A DNA stretch of 64,000 nt, taken from contig CM062206.1 in the NCBI GenBank assembly GCA_031216445.1, positions 5,898,001 to 5,962,000 of the forward strand. The letters are read 5' to 3'. The notes beneath the pieces are model-generated. The model had not been told where the DNA came from. It made no database searches and saw only the letters and a program-made list of their open reading frames with translations. The translations under genes were made by a program, and so were the position numbers. This stretch comes from Lateolabrax maculatus. Taxonomy: Eukaryota > Chordata > Actinopteri > Acropomatiformes > Lateolabracidae. This document shows positions 49,301 through 63,900 of the stretch, piece after piece (within the stretch, counting starts at the first letter, position 1; each line of letters opens with the position of its first letter).

Positions 49301-50049
49301 AAGGTGTGCTCTCTTGCTTGCCCTTGGCTTTGGGTTGGGGGTTGTCTGGCTGCTTCCTGGTCTGTGATGTAGGCTGAGAGATTAAGGGGGATAGAGTTTT
49401 GGCGGCTCTCAGGTTTTGTATGTTTGTTCAGTGTTAAGATGTGGTAACTGACATGTTCCTGTCTATCAGCTGGCTGCGGCGGCTGCACAACTGGCTGCAT
49501 GATTTCCATTGGCGCAATGCATATGAAAAAGGAGCAGTCGTTGGTTGGGATGTTAGTATTAAAAATCTAATCTGTAGTTTGAGTAAAATTGTCACTCAAA
49601 TACTGAAATATCTGTTTTCGCATTCTGTGCTTTCTAGTTTGAGCTGGATGGAATATCAGAATTTAAGTCTACCAATGAAAAACAAAAGAATCAGCTGTTT
49701 CAGCAAATGCACAATACTGACATATGTTTACGCTCAGGTGACAAAGACCTCTTGTTCAACATTTGATTTTGATTTTTTTAACAGTGTTTTGCAGCAGTTT
49801 TGTAACTGTTGATAAGGGTGTCAGATCAGACAATGCATATATGTGTCATTCTCAGGTATAATTACAAACGATGCACTTTGTAGAGTTGGAGTAGTTAATT
49901 TACCAAACATACAGTTCATCCATTACCTTTCTGTCTAGTTGAATTGTCTTTGAGCACTGGGAGATTTGGATCTGTGTCACATGTCATTCCCATCTCTTAT
50001 CTGTCTCTACGAGCAGAAATTCCATAAAAATTATCTTTAAAAGAGTGCA

Positions 50050-50145
50050 TTTGGCTCTGTTGGCTGAAATGCAACCATATAATCACAACATCCTGTGTTC
50101 AGATCTGGCCTCTGATCCTTGTTGCATGTCATCTGTGTCTCCTTA
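50050..50145 (+). mobile_element. tRNA-derived SINE fragment
   Basis: Pol III-like A box region (TTGGCTCTGTTGGCTGAAAT) and B box region (TGTTCAGATCTGG), followed by CTTGTTGCATGTCATCTG. The arrangement and the words AATCACAACATCC and GCATGTCAT match the SINE at 54775-54925 in the opposite orientation. Truncated at the 3' side. Confidence 0.6.
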
Positions 50146-51285
50146 AATGATCAAATAAACTCGTTCTTTTATTTGATATAAAACTTTGTTTGTCACAGAA
50201 AGGTACTGAGATCAAAAGATGACCAGATTTCAACCCAGCCTCTGACCTGGAGTCAGACTGAGTGTACCTATTGTCTGGTTGTATTCCTCCTGTAAGGCTT
50301 GGCCACAGCTGGTAATCGTGAAGGTTTGGCGAGGACAACCAGTCCAGTGCACACATTTCCCAGCTAATGGAGAATTTGTGAGCGAGAGCCTTTAATTTTC
50401 TGATCGGTGGGTGGATCAAAGATACGATACGATTAAAGGACAACTAAAGCACGCTGTTCCATGTGAAATAAGTGGACAAGGGAATCTTTCAGAAGCTTCT
50501 GTTACTTGTTTTGTTGTATGTACTCACCCTCTTTGAGGACTGGGTCATATTGAAACAAGTCATTTTATAACTAAATGTGCCTCTCTGAATGAATTTAGTC
50601 ATTCATTGGGATTAATTCTTTCTAATTTTATATAAACTCAATCTTCTTATGTTGCTAATAGAGCTAAAAATTCATCACAAGATATATTTATGGACTCCTC
50701 AGTGGACTGACAGGATCATTACTTAACTCTCTATTCAAAACACCAGCAACTACAATAATGCTATTAATGACCACTGATAACTTCTTGTACTATCACTTGT
50801 GCTGTGCAAATCAACAATTCTCCAAACTGAAGAAATTAGGAAGACTGAACCTCTAAATGACACTTAAAACATGTAATTTAAGGAAAGATTTTAACAATTA
50901 AAAACATTTTTCAACATCTTGTAATATGAATGCACATTATGAACTCCAAATCCAGACATCAGAGAATAAACAGTACATGCAGATCACGACCAAGAATTTC
51001 TCTTTGCTCTGTCAAAAGTTTGTAGACTGTGGGATTTCATTTAAGCGTCCAAGTAAAGTCTCAGTTTGTTTAACATTGGGCGGTACAGACAGATTTTGTT
51101 TTTCATTTTTATCATTTTCCTCAGTTCTCCCTTTTTAACTATAATCCATTAGCAAATGTATAAACAATGTTCAGTCTAGGGAGCCAGTGAGGTAGTGACA
51201 GCTATTTGGGTGTAATATGATCATTAGACAAGTAACTAATGTTACATATTAAAGCTATCAGAAATACATTTATCTGCTTTCAGGC

Positions 51286-51589
51286 CAGTGATTCCCAACC
51301 TTTTTGACTTGTTACCCCCTAAAATGAAGCAATGTCCCACTGTGACAGAAGATCACAGATTATGGCCATAATGTGGACATGATTGGTGAGCAGCTCAACC
51401 AAGAGTGATTTTTCTTTCTCAGATTGTGTCATTTGAATCATTTTCAGGATCCCTGATGATGTAAAGATATCCAGTAGCTTACAAGAGCAAAGCAGAAATT
51501 AGAGTAAAAAAATACTGTTGAGAAACATGAAATATGTTTTTGTTTCCTATCCCTTTAATCACCTTGTGACCCCAAGTTGGAAACCACTG
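51286..51589. mobile_element. 304-bp non-autonomous hAT-type element
   Basis: Terminal inverted repeats CAGTGATTCCCAAC (left) and CAGTGGTTTCCAAC (right, reverse complement) are of the hAT 'CAGTGGTTCCCAA' type. They are flanked by 8-bp target duplications TTTCAGGC (51278-51285) and TTTAAGGC (51590-51597) with one mismatch, the hAT hallmark. No transposase frame. Confidence 0.85.
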
Positions 51590-51597
51590 TTTAAGGC

Positions 51598-54500
51598 TAC
51601 CGCTAGTAAGACCTACAGTTTCCAGCTTTTTACCTACATGAGTGAATATTTTTCTACTTTTCTCATTACATCATGGTCCTGGTTTCTCACCATGTAACCC
51701 GTCCATCCATAGCATGCACATTGTTATCATTTTATTTGTGACTACTGACATGTCCTCTATCACATCTGAATCTGCTCTTCAGAAAGTGTGCAGGGCATCT
51801 CGTCAGCCCATAAAATGCTCAACTACCTGAGCCTCATGCTATACAGTTACTCGTTCTGTAAACAGAGTTTCCTCAGTTACATTTCAAAGACACCACAGGT
51901 ATTAAGTCATACTTCCCTGGTTTCATGCCCGGTGATTAAGCATAGTTTATCTCTGATTTGTAGCTTGGGGTAGGAGTCGGTCAAATTCCAAAGCACTTGT
52001 CTTTACAGACTATAGGAATAATACTCATCCTTTATCAATTAAACGTAAATCAAGCATCATTCCTGTTTAATCAAAATTCTCTAATCAGCACTCCTGCTGC
52101 GAGAACTTTGATAAGACAGATGAGCCAGTCTGCTGAAAATCGAGTAAATCTCCTCGCTGCATCCTTTGTAGGTGGTCTAATCATCTCAGCTCCTCACTCG
52201 GACTCATCCTCACTGGCATTTTTTCCCCAGGGGTGACTTTACTTGAGTCAGTGACACACAAACATATAGACACACACACACACACACACATCCAACATAT
52301 GTGGTGCTGCTGACCCAAGAAGACAAATCAGAAAAGCCTTGGGGCTCGGCCTGCCCGACCAAAGAGATGAGGTCATCCGACAGAACCTCATTTTCCCTCA
52401 AATTGCACCTCTGATCAGCGCGGTGTTTCCTGCAACAATTACACTGACCCCAAGTCCTCATTAGCAAATAGTGTGGAGGAGGAAAATAAAAGGACAAAGA
52501 CCACTTGGTTTGTGAAGAGCAGGATGTTTAGTTCAAAGAGGGATGCAGGGTTTTTCTATCCCTTGTCTTTATCTCGCATCATGTCTCGAGGCTTCTTCTC
52601 AACATCACCCTCTGATTAGTGGATCTCGAGTTCTGCATAACGTGCTGGAAGTCTGACGATGAGAGCGCTTACAGTAATGTGGGGGTCATGGTGTCACGTC
52701 CCCCACAAGAAGCCAGTTTGAGTTTTTGACAAATGGATATCCCCAAAAGGAGATTTCTGCCATTAGAAATCGATTTGCAGACATGAAAGTAAAGCTTTTT
52801 AAAGTAGTGCATTAAGGTTATTAGCTATTTTTGGGTCCTTTCTTGTGTGAGTCGAATCGCCTACAGCATAGTTCTTTCTAAGTTTCTTCCCTTCATATTA
52901 GAGACTTGTTGAAATGTTACTCACTCATATTGCAATTAATCCACAACTCTGAAAACATGCTACAAAAGTTTAACATCCGATTAGGAGGATCATATTTCTC
53001 CTTAACACTGTGCACACACACACTCACACACAACGACACGCACACACACACAGGCAGACTCTTTTAAAAGACAGTATGCACCTGGCATCTTGCAGGTCAG
53101 ATACAGGACAGCTACAGTACTGTGTGTTTATCAGTTTTTAGCCACGTTAGCAGCACGGCTTTATGAATGGCAGTGTCCGTCAATCCACCACTTTGTCCAG
53201 ACTGAAATATCAACTGAAATAACAACTGTTTGATTGATTGCCATTACATTTTGGACTGACGTTTAGACTTCATGGTGCATAATTTTCACTTATCCAGTCA
53301 AATATCTCAATGAGGTTTACATTTGTGGTTTTGAGTTAAATATCTTGTGGAAACCTTCATGTCCCCGACAGGATGAACTGTAATAACTTTAATCATCATC
53401 AGCTAAAAGTTTTAATTTGTCCAATACTTTGGTTTATGAAGACATACCTGCAAAACTAATAACATCCCAGCCTCAGCTGTACTTTGTGTTTCGTGCAAAG
53501 CGACTAAATGGCATTTTGAGTTTCAAATTATTATTCATGAAACAAATATATCTTAGTGTGAGAATCTTAGTGTCAAGAATTACTTGAATCACAGACAACA
53601 TTTTCATCAGTAATGTCATCTTAAAATAATGATCACTGTTTTTGTTATGCTGAAACAACAACCTTCTTGTTTCCAGAAAATCTATGATTTTAGAGCTGAG
53701 TACAAGGTGATTTGTTAAGATGGACAGTTTGGCAATGTTGGAACTTGATTCATCCCCAAAACATGGGGGCCCTCCAAGTTAGAGCTGGAAACTGTTATAA
53801 TTCATTCACGCTGCTCCAGGCCAAACAGCTCCCACTTGAGTCAGTATGATCTACGAGTGTCCATGAGCCCCAGACACATGTAAATGTACACCAAACTAAT
53901 TGGTGTCGCAAAAGTCAGGGTTTTAAATCAGCAGTTATATCACCTGTTGTTTCAAACAGGAGGGGGGAGAGAAGAGAGACACCTTCTGAGATTATTTTAT
54001 GATTTATTTCAATTTCTCAGTTTCATATCTATTTGACTGTGTGCCCGGTTTGTTCTTTACTCAGTGTTTTTCCTGGTATTTCTAGTGTAACTACACTTGG
54101 AGATACATTTTTAGGTCAATATGAGGTTCTTACAGAGTAGCTGTAAGGAAAGACAATGATGTACTTATTGCTTACCAGGAACATGAACTTGCCCACAACA
54201 GAAACACAATTAATGTGCCACTCCAAACTAATTTTATACGGTTTAAAAGTTTTTTGTATAAGGTTTTAGGGGGTAAAAGCAAGATAAACTTTAAACTAAC
54301 AACAACTGGCAAAAGCATTGTTGGAAATGTGGTAATATAATAATAAAGTAGCATATTTCCTACAACAAACTCCAAACCAGTAATTATCAAGAGCTGACAA
54401 GAAAGAGTTACCATGAAGGAAGGCAATAAACTGCAAGAAAATCAAAACACACGCCACGCCAGACAACGTAACCAGTCAGGTGACATTCTGGACATTGCCT

Positions 54501-54774
54501 TGCAGTATAAAGCCAAAAGGTCAATCTGGCACTTTAATTTTTCACTAAAATTGTGTGTTTTGGGGGCACAAGGATGGCAAAAAGGCAAAACAATCACTCA
54601 AACGGGATCAGTATCTCCAGCTTGGTTGAACTATCGACCTAACCAGACTTCCAGGATCAACACAGGGCTGTTAGGCAACTTTGGGCATAGTGACCGAAGT
54701 TGCAATGGCAAGTGATGTGACAGCCACACAGCCAAAACGACTTTTCATTACAAAATAATTGAATGAAATCACTC
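51598..54774. other. Non-coding interval, no gene seen
   Basis: Includes a (CA)n run (52271-52290) and CA-rich patches near 53015-53055. No recognisable exon; a mixed-complexity block lies around 52110-52250. Confidence 0.6.
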
Positions 54775-54925
54775 TTTCAGTTATTTTTAAGGCATGTTAT
54801 GTCTTTGAGGATAGTTGGCAGTAGAGAGAGAAAAATATAGGAAACAACATGTAAAGGCACTAGCAGGAATCAAACAGGGGACATTGTGATTTGTGGTCGG
54901 TGCCTTAACCGCAGACCACCAGGGG
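54775..54925 (-). mobile_element. tRNA-derived SINE, near full length
   Basis: On the minus strand: A-box region GGTGGTCTGCGGTTAAGGC, then ACCACAAATCACAATGTCCC, B box GTTTGATTCC, a CATGTTGTTTCC segment, CTCTCTCTAC, and a tail ending ACATGCCTTAAAAATAAC. This order is typical of a tRNA-derived SINE widespread in percomorph fishes. The 5' head may run a few bases further. Confidence 0.75.
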
Positions 54926-57900
54926 GCCCCCTCCGAAATGACTCGTCCAGAAGAGCTGTTTCAGTTCATTATTTTTGTGCCATTCATGGCAGCAGAGAAG
55001 GGATTTTTTGGACAAGTATTATTGGACTGAATGAGGTGCCATATTTGAACACGGTATTCACTTCTCTTAATACATCCATGGTTCCAACAGACACATCTGA
55101 CAGTGTTTCTCAGTTGGGAAGCCGGTGAGGGATCACTACCTTGTCGGCATAGTAGCGACTCCGTCTGGTTGAGTGGGGCGTCTACAGCAATAAACTCTGT
55201 GAAGAGGGGAAGTGTTTCAACCTGATAAATGTCCACCGCTTGTTATTCTTCTCATTCTTCCCTTTTTCTTCTTTTTCCCACACTTCAGCTGGTTCCTCTT
55301 CTTCCTCACCACAACAAATTTACTTCATCTCTTACTCATAATTCAGAATCAATCATTACTGCAACCCACCATCCAGCACTGACAAAACAGTTTTGACATT
55401 CAAAATATTGTCGTTCTCATTACTGCCTCATTGTTACAGCGTCCTTCAGAGTTTGACCCAAAATGTAAAAGCCTGTCAAACAGTCTGCTCTCATTTTTCT
55501 TGACACCATACCTAAACTGTCATATCAAAAATAGGTGGGGATAGATTAAATATTTGACCTTTGCTAAAGAAAATATTAACATATTTCTCTAGTGATCTTG
55601 CGCTGGCTGCCACGCTCTTCGGAGAAAAATAGAAACTCTCACCGTTTGTTTGGATGACGTGGAGTCTAATGTCCCTGCGGTGCTCTTTGATGTTCAGAGT
55701 TTGTGTTAGCCTGAAGAGACAGCTAATGCAGCCCATACCTGAACTGCACCTGAATGACAAAACATGTTGGAGAAGCTGTCCAGACAGAAATGATCAATAG
55801 GACTTTATGGAAGGCAGACACAGGGTTTGTCCTGAAGATTTCGACTCCCAGACTCATAGCTGAAACTCTCCATTCTCCACTCCAAAACACTGAGTTGCAG
55901 ATTGAAAAGAGTTCTCACAGTCAATCATTCAAAACTAAGAGCTAACCAGCCAGCAGGCTAAGCAATTACTGTTTGCTTCCATGCATCTAATGTCAGCTTT
56001 TCCATTTCAGACATCTACATTTGCAGTGATAGCAGTACAGTATGAAAATAAAATTGCAAATTCTTGAAATGCAGTTTTGGTTAAGTTATGTTGCTGTTCA
56101 AACACATCTGACAGTCTTTCCAAACAAGTGCATGACTGTGCAAAAACTAGAGCAAATACTAATTTTGCACTCAGGCCACAATTCGGCCAGACTTCCCTTC
56201 ATATAAAACCTAAACTTTATAATTTATTAAGTAACTTGCTTTGCAGCAGCTTGTATAGGGTTCAGATGTGTGCATGTGTCAGTTGGCAACAACATCACCA
56301 ACATTTTTTCTCCTCTGCAAAGGCCAAAGCCTGATGCCCGGCATGAAAACATTTCTCTCATCTTTTTTGTCCACCATCTTGTCTGTTAGTAAGGTTGATG
56401 GAGAAGGCGAATGATCTTCATTGGCTTATGTCAGTGACCAGTTTGCAGTTTTTGTCCACCCTATAAGTCCACTCCCACCCCAACATGCAGGCAGGATTTC
56501 ATGCAGAAACACAGCTATAAATGAAAATGATGATCTCACAGCTATTTCATAGCACTTACAAGGGATTAAAACATGGACAAAATATTTACAGTTTATTATG
56601 TCTGAGAGCCTGAACTCTTCTGTTAGTCACTCTGTTTTTGTAAGCACTTCTTCTTGGTGAAACATACCTGGCCGCTACCAAACATATGCTGACAAATGTT
56701 TGACAAATCTCAGCAAGTTTTCTGTTCCTGCATTGCTTTTTGACAGTACAAATGTTCTGTGAGACAAACAATACAAATGTCCAAATGAGTTGTCATAGTC
56801 AAATGCATATGCCATGTTTCAGTCAATCATCTTGTCCAGTGTGTAACCTTAGTCCTAGGTGGCAAGCTGACACCACTTTTGTGTTCTTTCAAATTGTTTT
56901 TATCCTTTTCTGCAAAACTGACACATCAGTTGACTGGTACGCTGATCAGGTGCCTTGCACAAGCTCGTGCTTGCCCCCTGACACACGTCGAAGCCGACTT
57001 GCCAGCAAAGACAGTGGTGCTGTCACTGCAGACACCTGAATAAAAAATGTTGGAAATAGTTTGTGAGCAGATATGTGCTGGCTCGTTGGCAGAGTCGCGG
57101 GGCTTTTGTGGTTCAACAAGAGTCAACTGAATCCAGTGAGTGTGGAGACGGAGGGAGAGTAAAAGGCTTCCACGCAAAGGCAGACAGAGAAATGCAAGCA
57201 TGATGCGTGCACACACACACACACACACAAGCAAGCAAATATGTGCCAAAATATACGTGCGTTTCTGAGACATCTCAGGGATTCTTAACAGCAGTGGCAA
57301 ATTGTGAAAAGAAAGGAAACTAAATATTTCCTGAAATATAACCTCATACACTTAGGTTTGATTGTGCAATTATATATTAAGTTATTTATCTCAGAGGTTA
57401 TTGTTCTATTGAGTATAAGTTGTGAGATGTGTGAGATTGCTGCTCATGCTAACTACCAAGTTTATTTTTTAACTAATCATTAACAACCAGTGTGGGCCAT
57501 ATAAATTAATGCAATTAATCACTCATATTATGTTATGTTGGAATAGTAACTTCATCACTTTACTGATTACTCACAACAAAAATAGTTACGTTACTTTTTT
57601 TTGTCAAATGTCAAATACTGTAAGGATGTTCGAGGTGCTTGCTTCAAAGAATGGATGCATTGAGAATCAGGAGAGATAACAGGCTGCTATCCTTTGTAGA
57701 AATCGGCAGATGAACCTCTTAAGGAATCACTTTTTCTAATTCAATCATTTCATCATTAAATCATCTAAGCCTAGCTTTTGTAAAAATAACCTTATGCAGG
57801 ACCTTAAACTGAATTAAACTTGATATACAGTTGACCCTGACTAGTGCCTCTTCCCACCTTTCGTTCGTCCCATCAAGCTCAAGCTCCTTTCCCAATTACC

Positions 57901-60900
57901 CCTAACCCCACAAGAGAGGCCACACCCAAAGTTGATATAAGGTTGATATAAGATATAAAATTGAGATAATTCCATGTGCCTTAGGGGGGGAAAGCACCTC
58001 AACACACCCGCTGGAAGTTGAGGGAAGGATGTAAAATATGTGCGAGTTTACGACCTTAAAAATACCGGAACGAATGAGATTGGGGTAAATTATACTTAAC
58101 ATGGAGATCATTAAAAGTGGCAAATGAGCCCTCTAAATATTAATCTCAAAAGCGACCTAGGCCTCACTCTCTAAATTAGAGGGAGAAACAAGTGGTTATT
58201 GCAAATGGGGCTGCATGGACTAGGGGCAGAAAGTTTGAAATGTTGCCTGAATTGTTTCCAAATTTTCAAAGATAGCGTCCCACGCAACCGCCTTGAATAA
58301 ATCTGCCATGAACTGTCTCGAATTCTTGTCTCTCGGTCAAACCCATTACTCTTAGGTTCTGATGCTTCGAACAAGAAATCAGGTCCTCCAGCTTACATTA
58401 CTTACGTTTCTCAGCCCAGCTCCATCTAAGGTGCCTTTAAACAAGTCCAAAGCCTCCATACCTGCACGGTGGATCATATTTAACTCATGTAAAAAACAGA
58501 AAACAAGCCAGTGGTTTGGAGATAATTGCAGCCCATCAAAACACAAAAACGTTTCTGCAGAACAGCACTTGTCAGAGCACATGTAAGGGTAGCAAAAAAA
58601 ATACTTGATTGAGTGCTTTATTTGATAGATTGATTCAGATTTTGAATTAAGTATTTAATTGATTAATTATGGGAAGTTTACTACTGTTTTATTTCTTAGC
58701 TGTGTTCAGCTTTGTTTGTCATACAAATGAAACAAACGCCCCTACAGTGTCATTGTAAGCTTAAATTTCAACACTACAAGACAACAAAGAACTGTTTCCC
58801 AGCTCTGTTGTGACTACAGCCGCCCTGTTGTTCTCCACTCAGATGGGGAAAAAAAATCAGTTGTCTGTTTTGGGGGAATCACACTCCTGCAACCTGGCAA
58901 AGCCAAACGAAGGGTAACGGTCTTACATCTCCATCGCAGTTCCAGAGAAGCATTTGCAGGACGCCCGGGAAGATGATATCCAATGCCACCCAAGGACTGT
59001 AACAAATGACTCAATAGTTCTGAGCATCAAAGCCGCTGTGCGCAATGTGGCGTCTGACCTGCGAGGTTGCTGGACTCCATGACATCAGACCTAGCATCAC
59101 GTCATGGTCAACCTCAGCCCCTGAGTGCTAATTAACACCAGACAGAGGGATTGTGGACAAAGCTCAGGGCATTACCATTCATCACTGAGCAGCTTAGTTT
59201 GTTTATTTGCAGATGTAGAAGAGAGAATAATAACAGATTGTGCAAATTAGAGGAAAGAAAACCCAAGGGACGTATGAATTAACAAATAAAAAGGTGGGTA
59301 AACTCAGGAGGTTTCACCGTCTTCTACACACCAGTATCCCTGCCACAGTCTCCTCAGCTGATTACACTGCAGCAAAGCACTCCAGGCTTTCTCTCATGTG
59401 ACCCAGCGGTGCGTGAAGTGTCATCAACCTTTATGAGATGGACGGGCCCAGATCAGAGGCCTAAAAGCTTGTACATGAAAGAGACCATGTTTGCTTTGCT
59501 GCCTTTAAATGGACTCAGAGCAGTGGAGAGAAGAAGAAACGAAGGAAGAGAAATGGAGAAAAACAGACGCAACTGATTCGTGGAAGGTCTTTCTCTAAAC
59601 AGTGAGCAACAAGTCCTCCCTGTGCTTTTAAACATGAATTAATGTAGATTCCAGGCGTATTTTAAGTCTGTCTGTGACGCCTCGAATCACCGGCGTGGTG
59701 GAATTTCGTAGGGGTGCGAGAATCTTGCTGTAATGGGCATTCCAGCGCTGCAACATTACCACTATTTCCCAACAATCAATCATGGTCAGCGTGTTTCAGG
59801 AGGAGAAAGAGGCTACAAGAGTCTGTCTGTCTGCTTTTCTGTGTCAGTGAGTGTGTACTTACTGTAGGATGTATTCAACAAGTAAAATAGTCTATCTAAT
59901 GTAACATAAACTGTCAATAATCAATCTTTATAGACTTTTAAAAACAAACCATCCATCACTCCCCAGTTGTTTAAACTAAATGCTATTTAAAGCAGGCCTG
60001 AGAGGTGTAGCCATGGAGGATAAATACATATTTTTACACCAGATAACCTGCTAGGACCTCATACCCTCAAGAAGTTATCTTAAGCCTTGCGTCACGTATA
60101 AGTCAACGAGGGGGAGGGTAACACTGCCAGTGTTAGGGGTTTAACTCCTTCTGGGGCCACCCATATTAACAAATGTCTTCTACCTCGGTACTGCAGTGTG
60201 TTCTGGATTAAAGCAACTACCCAACTGCATGTTACTTAAATCCAAAACTGCCAAGTAAAGCTACTCTAAAGATTGCTCTTGTCAGCCTCATAAAGCCAGT
60301 GACCAGAGCTAATGAATGTTTGCAGAGAGCAACAGTCCATCTGTCTGTTGGTATGAGTTAGTGGGAGCGTGTTGGTGCTTTTTAAAACAAAGGTGAATAT
60401 CATTTGCGTTTGCAGTTTACTGTACAAAGACATGTCAAAACTGCAACTAAAAAAACAAATTATACTGACTGTAATATAATTATATCATACTTAAGTGGAA
60501 CAAGCACCAGTTTAAACAGCCACATCACACTAAAATATCTGAGAGGGGCTGACTGGGTTGATTAATCAATAGTAGTGACCCCCCACACAAGCAAGTTGCG
60601 TAGTAAGACATTTAAACTGTGATGAATAAAAAGCCTTATTATCAAGCCATAAAAGGAAACCACATAGTAGCAGAATTGCTCCAGCATTTTGCATTGCAGT
60701 GCATGACCTTTCTGCTCTCGCTGGCTGGCTGACTCATCTCACTGATGCAAAGGTGACTTTACTGTGTGTGTCATGCAGAAACCATTTAAGCTTTGATGTG
60801 TAATAAGATTGTTACAGTTTCTCCTGGATACTGAAAAAGGACAATAAAAGGCATAACTTTATAAAGTAAACTTTTACTTTATAGTAGTAGTAAAAGTTAC

Positions 60901-63900
60901 AAAGACCCGCTGCATGCATGTATGTTTAACCTTGTTCCCTTTTAATGACCTTTTAGATTACACACACAATCTGTACACACCCTCCTGTCGTATATCAAAA
61001 AATTGCTATTCTATGTAACACTATGAATGTTCCCCATGCTTAGTAAAGTATGTAGCAATGAACTGTTTATATTATTCGTCCTGCTCATCATCATAACTGC
61101 TCTACAGCATAGCTAGGAAAGAAGCCAAGCAACTAATAATGCTCAATGTCGAGTCTTTTGCTGTAAATTACTTGCACATTGCAGATCCAATGTGCTCTTG
61201 CATGGGAATATGATATGTATGATGTATCCAAAACCTGTAAACCAGTCATATGCAAATCTTCCAACTTTGAATGTTGCCAGATTTAGTTTGTTTGTTTGTT
61301 TTTCCATCCAACAAGAGTTTGGAATTGGCTGTCTTCTTAGGTGTTGAAATGATCATCATGTTATCTAATTTTACATCATCAAAATCATGCTTTATTATTT
61401 TTTATGTTTTTTTATGTTTATTTTGCTAGTGTTCTTATCCAAATCAGCTTTTGATATTGAAGCAAAGGTACTTTGGTATGTAAGAAACGGGTGCATGCAC
61501 CTCGGATATTTCTCCCTCCAGCAAAGCAAATATACAAAGTTAGGGAGGCCTTGCCTTAAAGAGGTAGTTTCTATGCTCAAGCAGTGGCTGCTCAGATGTT
61601 TAGCTGTGACATATAGTTTTCTTGAGGCGGTTTCAATCAGGCAGAACATTATATCATTTCAAAAGGGACTAACTTTCTGGCATGACAAGCTTTTATGGAC
61701 CTTTTACTGTTTGAAAAGGACTTGATCCTCTGTAAGTGTGTGTTTGAAGGGCGGTTGCAGAGTTGAAACATTGAGGTGCTGGGCAGCTCCTGACTGTTTG
61801 ACAGTGACATTGCACATGTGCACCTTTAGACACTGCTGACGGCCGTCACATGTGCTCCACTTGCCGTCAGATCACGTTCGACCCAAACCGAGGAGGGAGG
61901 TGGACGATGTTGTGAAGCAAAACAAAAGGGCGTTCACCGGCGTGTTCCACACATGCTCAGCTAATCAGGAACTGCCCTGCTTGGAGACACAGTGTCCACT
62001 GAACAACAGCATGCAGTGATAAGGTCACCAAATTAACTAAAGCTGGAATCAAGAATCTGAAGCCTTTTCTAATCCGTAACCAACAAGATTAGAGGGTTTC
62101 CACTCAACATACAGTATGGGTCGCTGGAGGAATCGTTCATGAACCTGAGCTGTACTGGACACAAAGAGGAGCCCAATTCTTTAAACATCCACCTTAAAAT
62201 GGAAGTTATGTATTTGTAACCCACTCAAGTAGTTTTTATGGAAATCTTCCAGAAATCTGAAACATTCAGTGTCCTCCGTACGGCAAAAAGCACAAAGAGA
62301 CAATGAGAAGAATTTTGCGTCTGTCTGGTAAAAGCTGTGTCTGGCTATATGCAAAATGTGTCTTTTCCCAAAGCGGAGGCAGCCTCGTTTCTGAAAAGGT
62401 TCCATACATGAGGTGGCGAGGAGAATGCCACACAGGCTAAAAAGACGAACTGGGGAGAGGAGAGAATACACTTTCTCCCTCCCTCTCCTTGCTCAGTGAT
62501 CCAGCACAGTGAACACAAAAGCTACTGTTTGCCAGTGTGCCGAGGAATCCAACCAGTTACCTCAATGACAGGGACGCCAGAAAAGTGCTTCCCATAGAAA
62601 ACACGGCCCCGTAAACAACACAATGGATCAAAACCCTGGAAGTCACGTCTCAATGGAAAGTGAGAAATGTCATTTGATGTAAAAAATCAGCTCCTACTAA
62701 TATAGAAAAAAATAAAACTATTGACAAAACAATCAACACAGGACTCACTTTTCCAAAATTATGGATCAGATTAGATACTCGATGATTTAGCAAAATCAAT
62801 GTCAAAGTGTTCCATACACCCTGAGACCAGTGTACATCCCTTCTTCTACCAATAGTCAACATGGCTTCCTTTAAATCATGACTGTGATTATTCCTTAAAT
62901 TTAAACAAAACTTAACCACAGACGTAGCAGTTAAGAAAAATGCTTGTATGAATATTTTTTGTAATGGACATATGGATTATTTTGGTAGGCATTGACAAAC
63001 AATGCAAAGAATAGAAAATGCTCAAATGAGTTGTTTTTCGTCATTTAAGTATGAGTAACTAAGCTATTGTGTAAATATACAAACAGTCCAAAACTTCAAA
63101 CTAGATGAGAGAGAAGAGGAAGAATGATATGGAACAAAGGTCCCTTGCTGGACTTCAGTCGGGGAACATAACAATTACATGGTCAGTGTCTGAAACCCTT
63201 AGCCCAGCAGGATGCCCAGGATTTGTATTTTGACAGTTTTTCACTGTTGTCGTGGTGTCCATTTTCAACAAAAAAAGTGGGGGTGACAAGATATTAATAA
63301 TGAATTACCACCTTTCACATCTCTTTTTCCAAGAAGTCAGCATCATTCATTGAAATTTCTATTCTCTTTGAGAATGAAAGGCTCTCCCACCTAAACAACA
63401 TTTTCATTGGAGCAATTGTTGTCAATCCAGCCAGGATTTCTTCCTCCAGGTCTTTATGGCTGTTGAGAATCCATGATAAATCCTCAGTGCTTTATGCTGC
63501 TTTTAGGGGAGCATAATTCTTGCAGGCTGGTGTTTTTAATCACCCAATGTTTATCCAGGGAACACATCCCCGCTGGACAAACTTCACATAGGAATAGGGG
63601 ATGACATTTATCTTCATCGGAGGGAGATCTCTCTGCAGTGTTGAGCCTTTTAACAGGACTTACCACTTAAAGTGAACATCTCAATCCAAGGAGAAAGAAG
63701 CACTCACAAATGGGAATCAAATTATCAGGCAGATAAGACCTGATGATGTGGTTTACAAGTACCACCGCATTCATAATGTTCTTTTCTGTCAACACAATTT
63801 TCGTGTTGCAGCATACACCTTGTCAAGGTGTGATGGGTGAGATTAAGGGGGTTTTAGTATAAGATTTGGCTTGTATTAGTATTTCAACAAGGAAAAAAAA

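Larger units (their letters stand above)
40295..50049. other. Gene-free flank upstream of pcgf1
   Basis: No supported exon. AT-rich with a (CT)n run (44169-44201). Mixed-complexity blocks lie at 43440-43620, 44205-44400, 47850-48130 and 49020-49300. An inverted-repeat segment lies at 48383-48473, inside what looks like an old interspersed repeat (about 48370-48620). Open frames at 44142 and 47842 show no family resemblance. Confidence 0.55.

Noticed and set aside
54886..55128. 80-codon plus-strand frame
   Set aside because: Its start overlaps the reverse strand of a tRNA-derived SINE and no family resemblance was seen.
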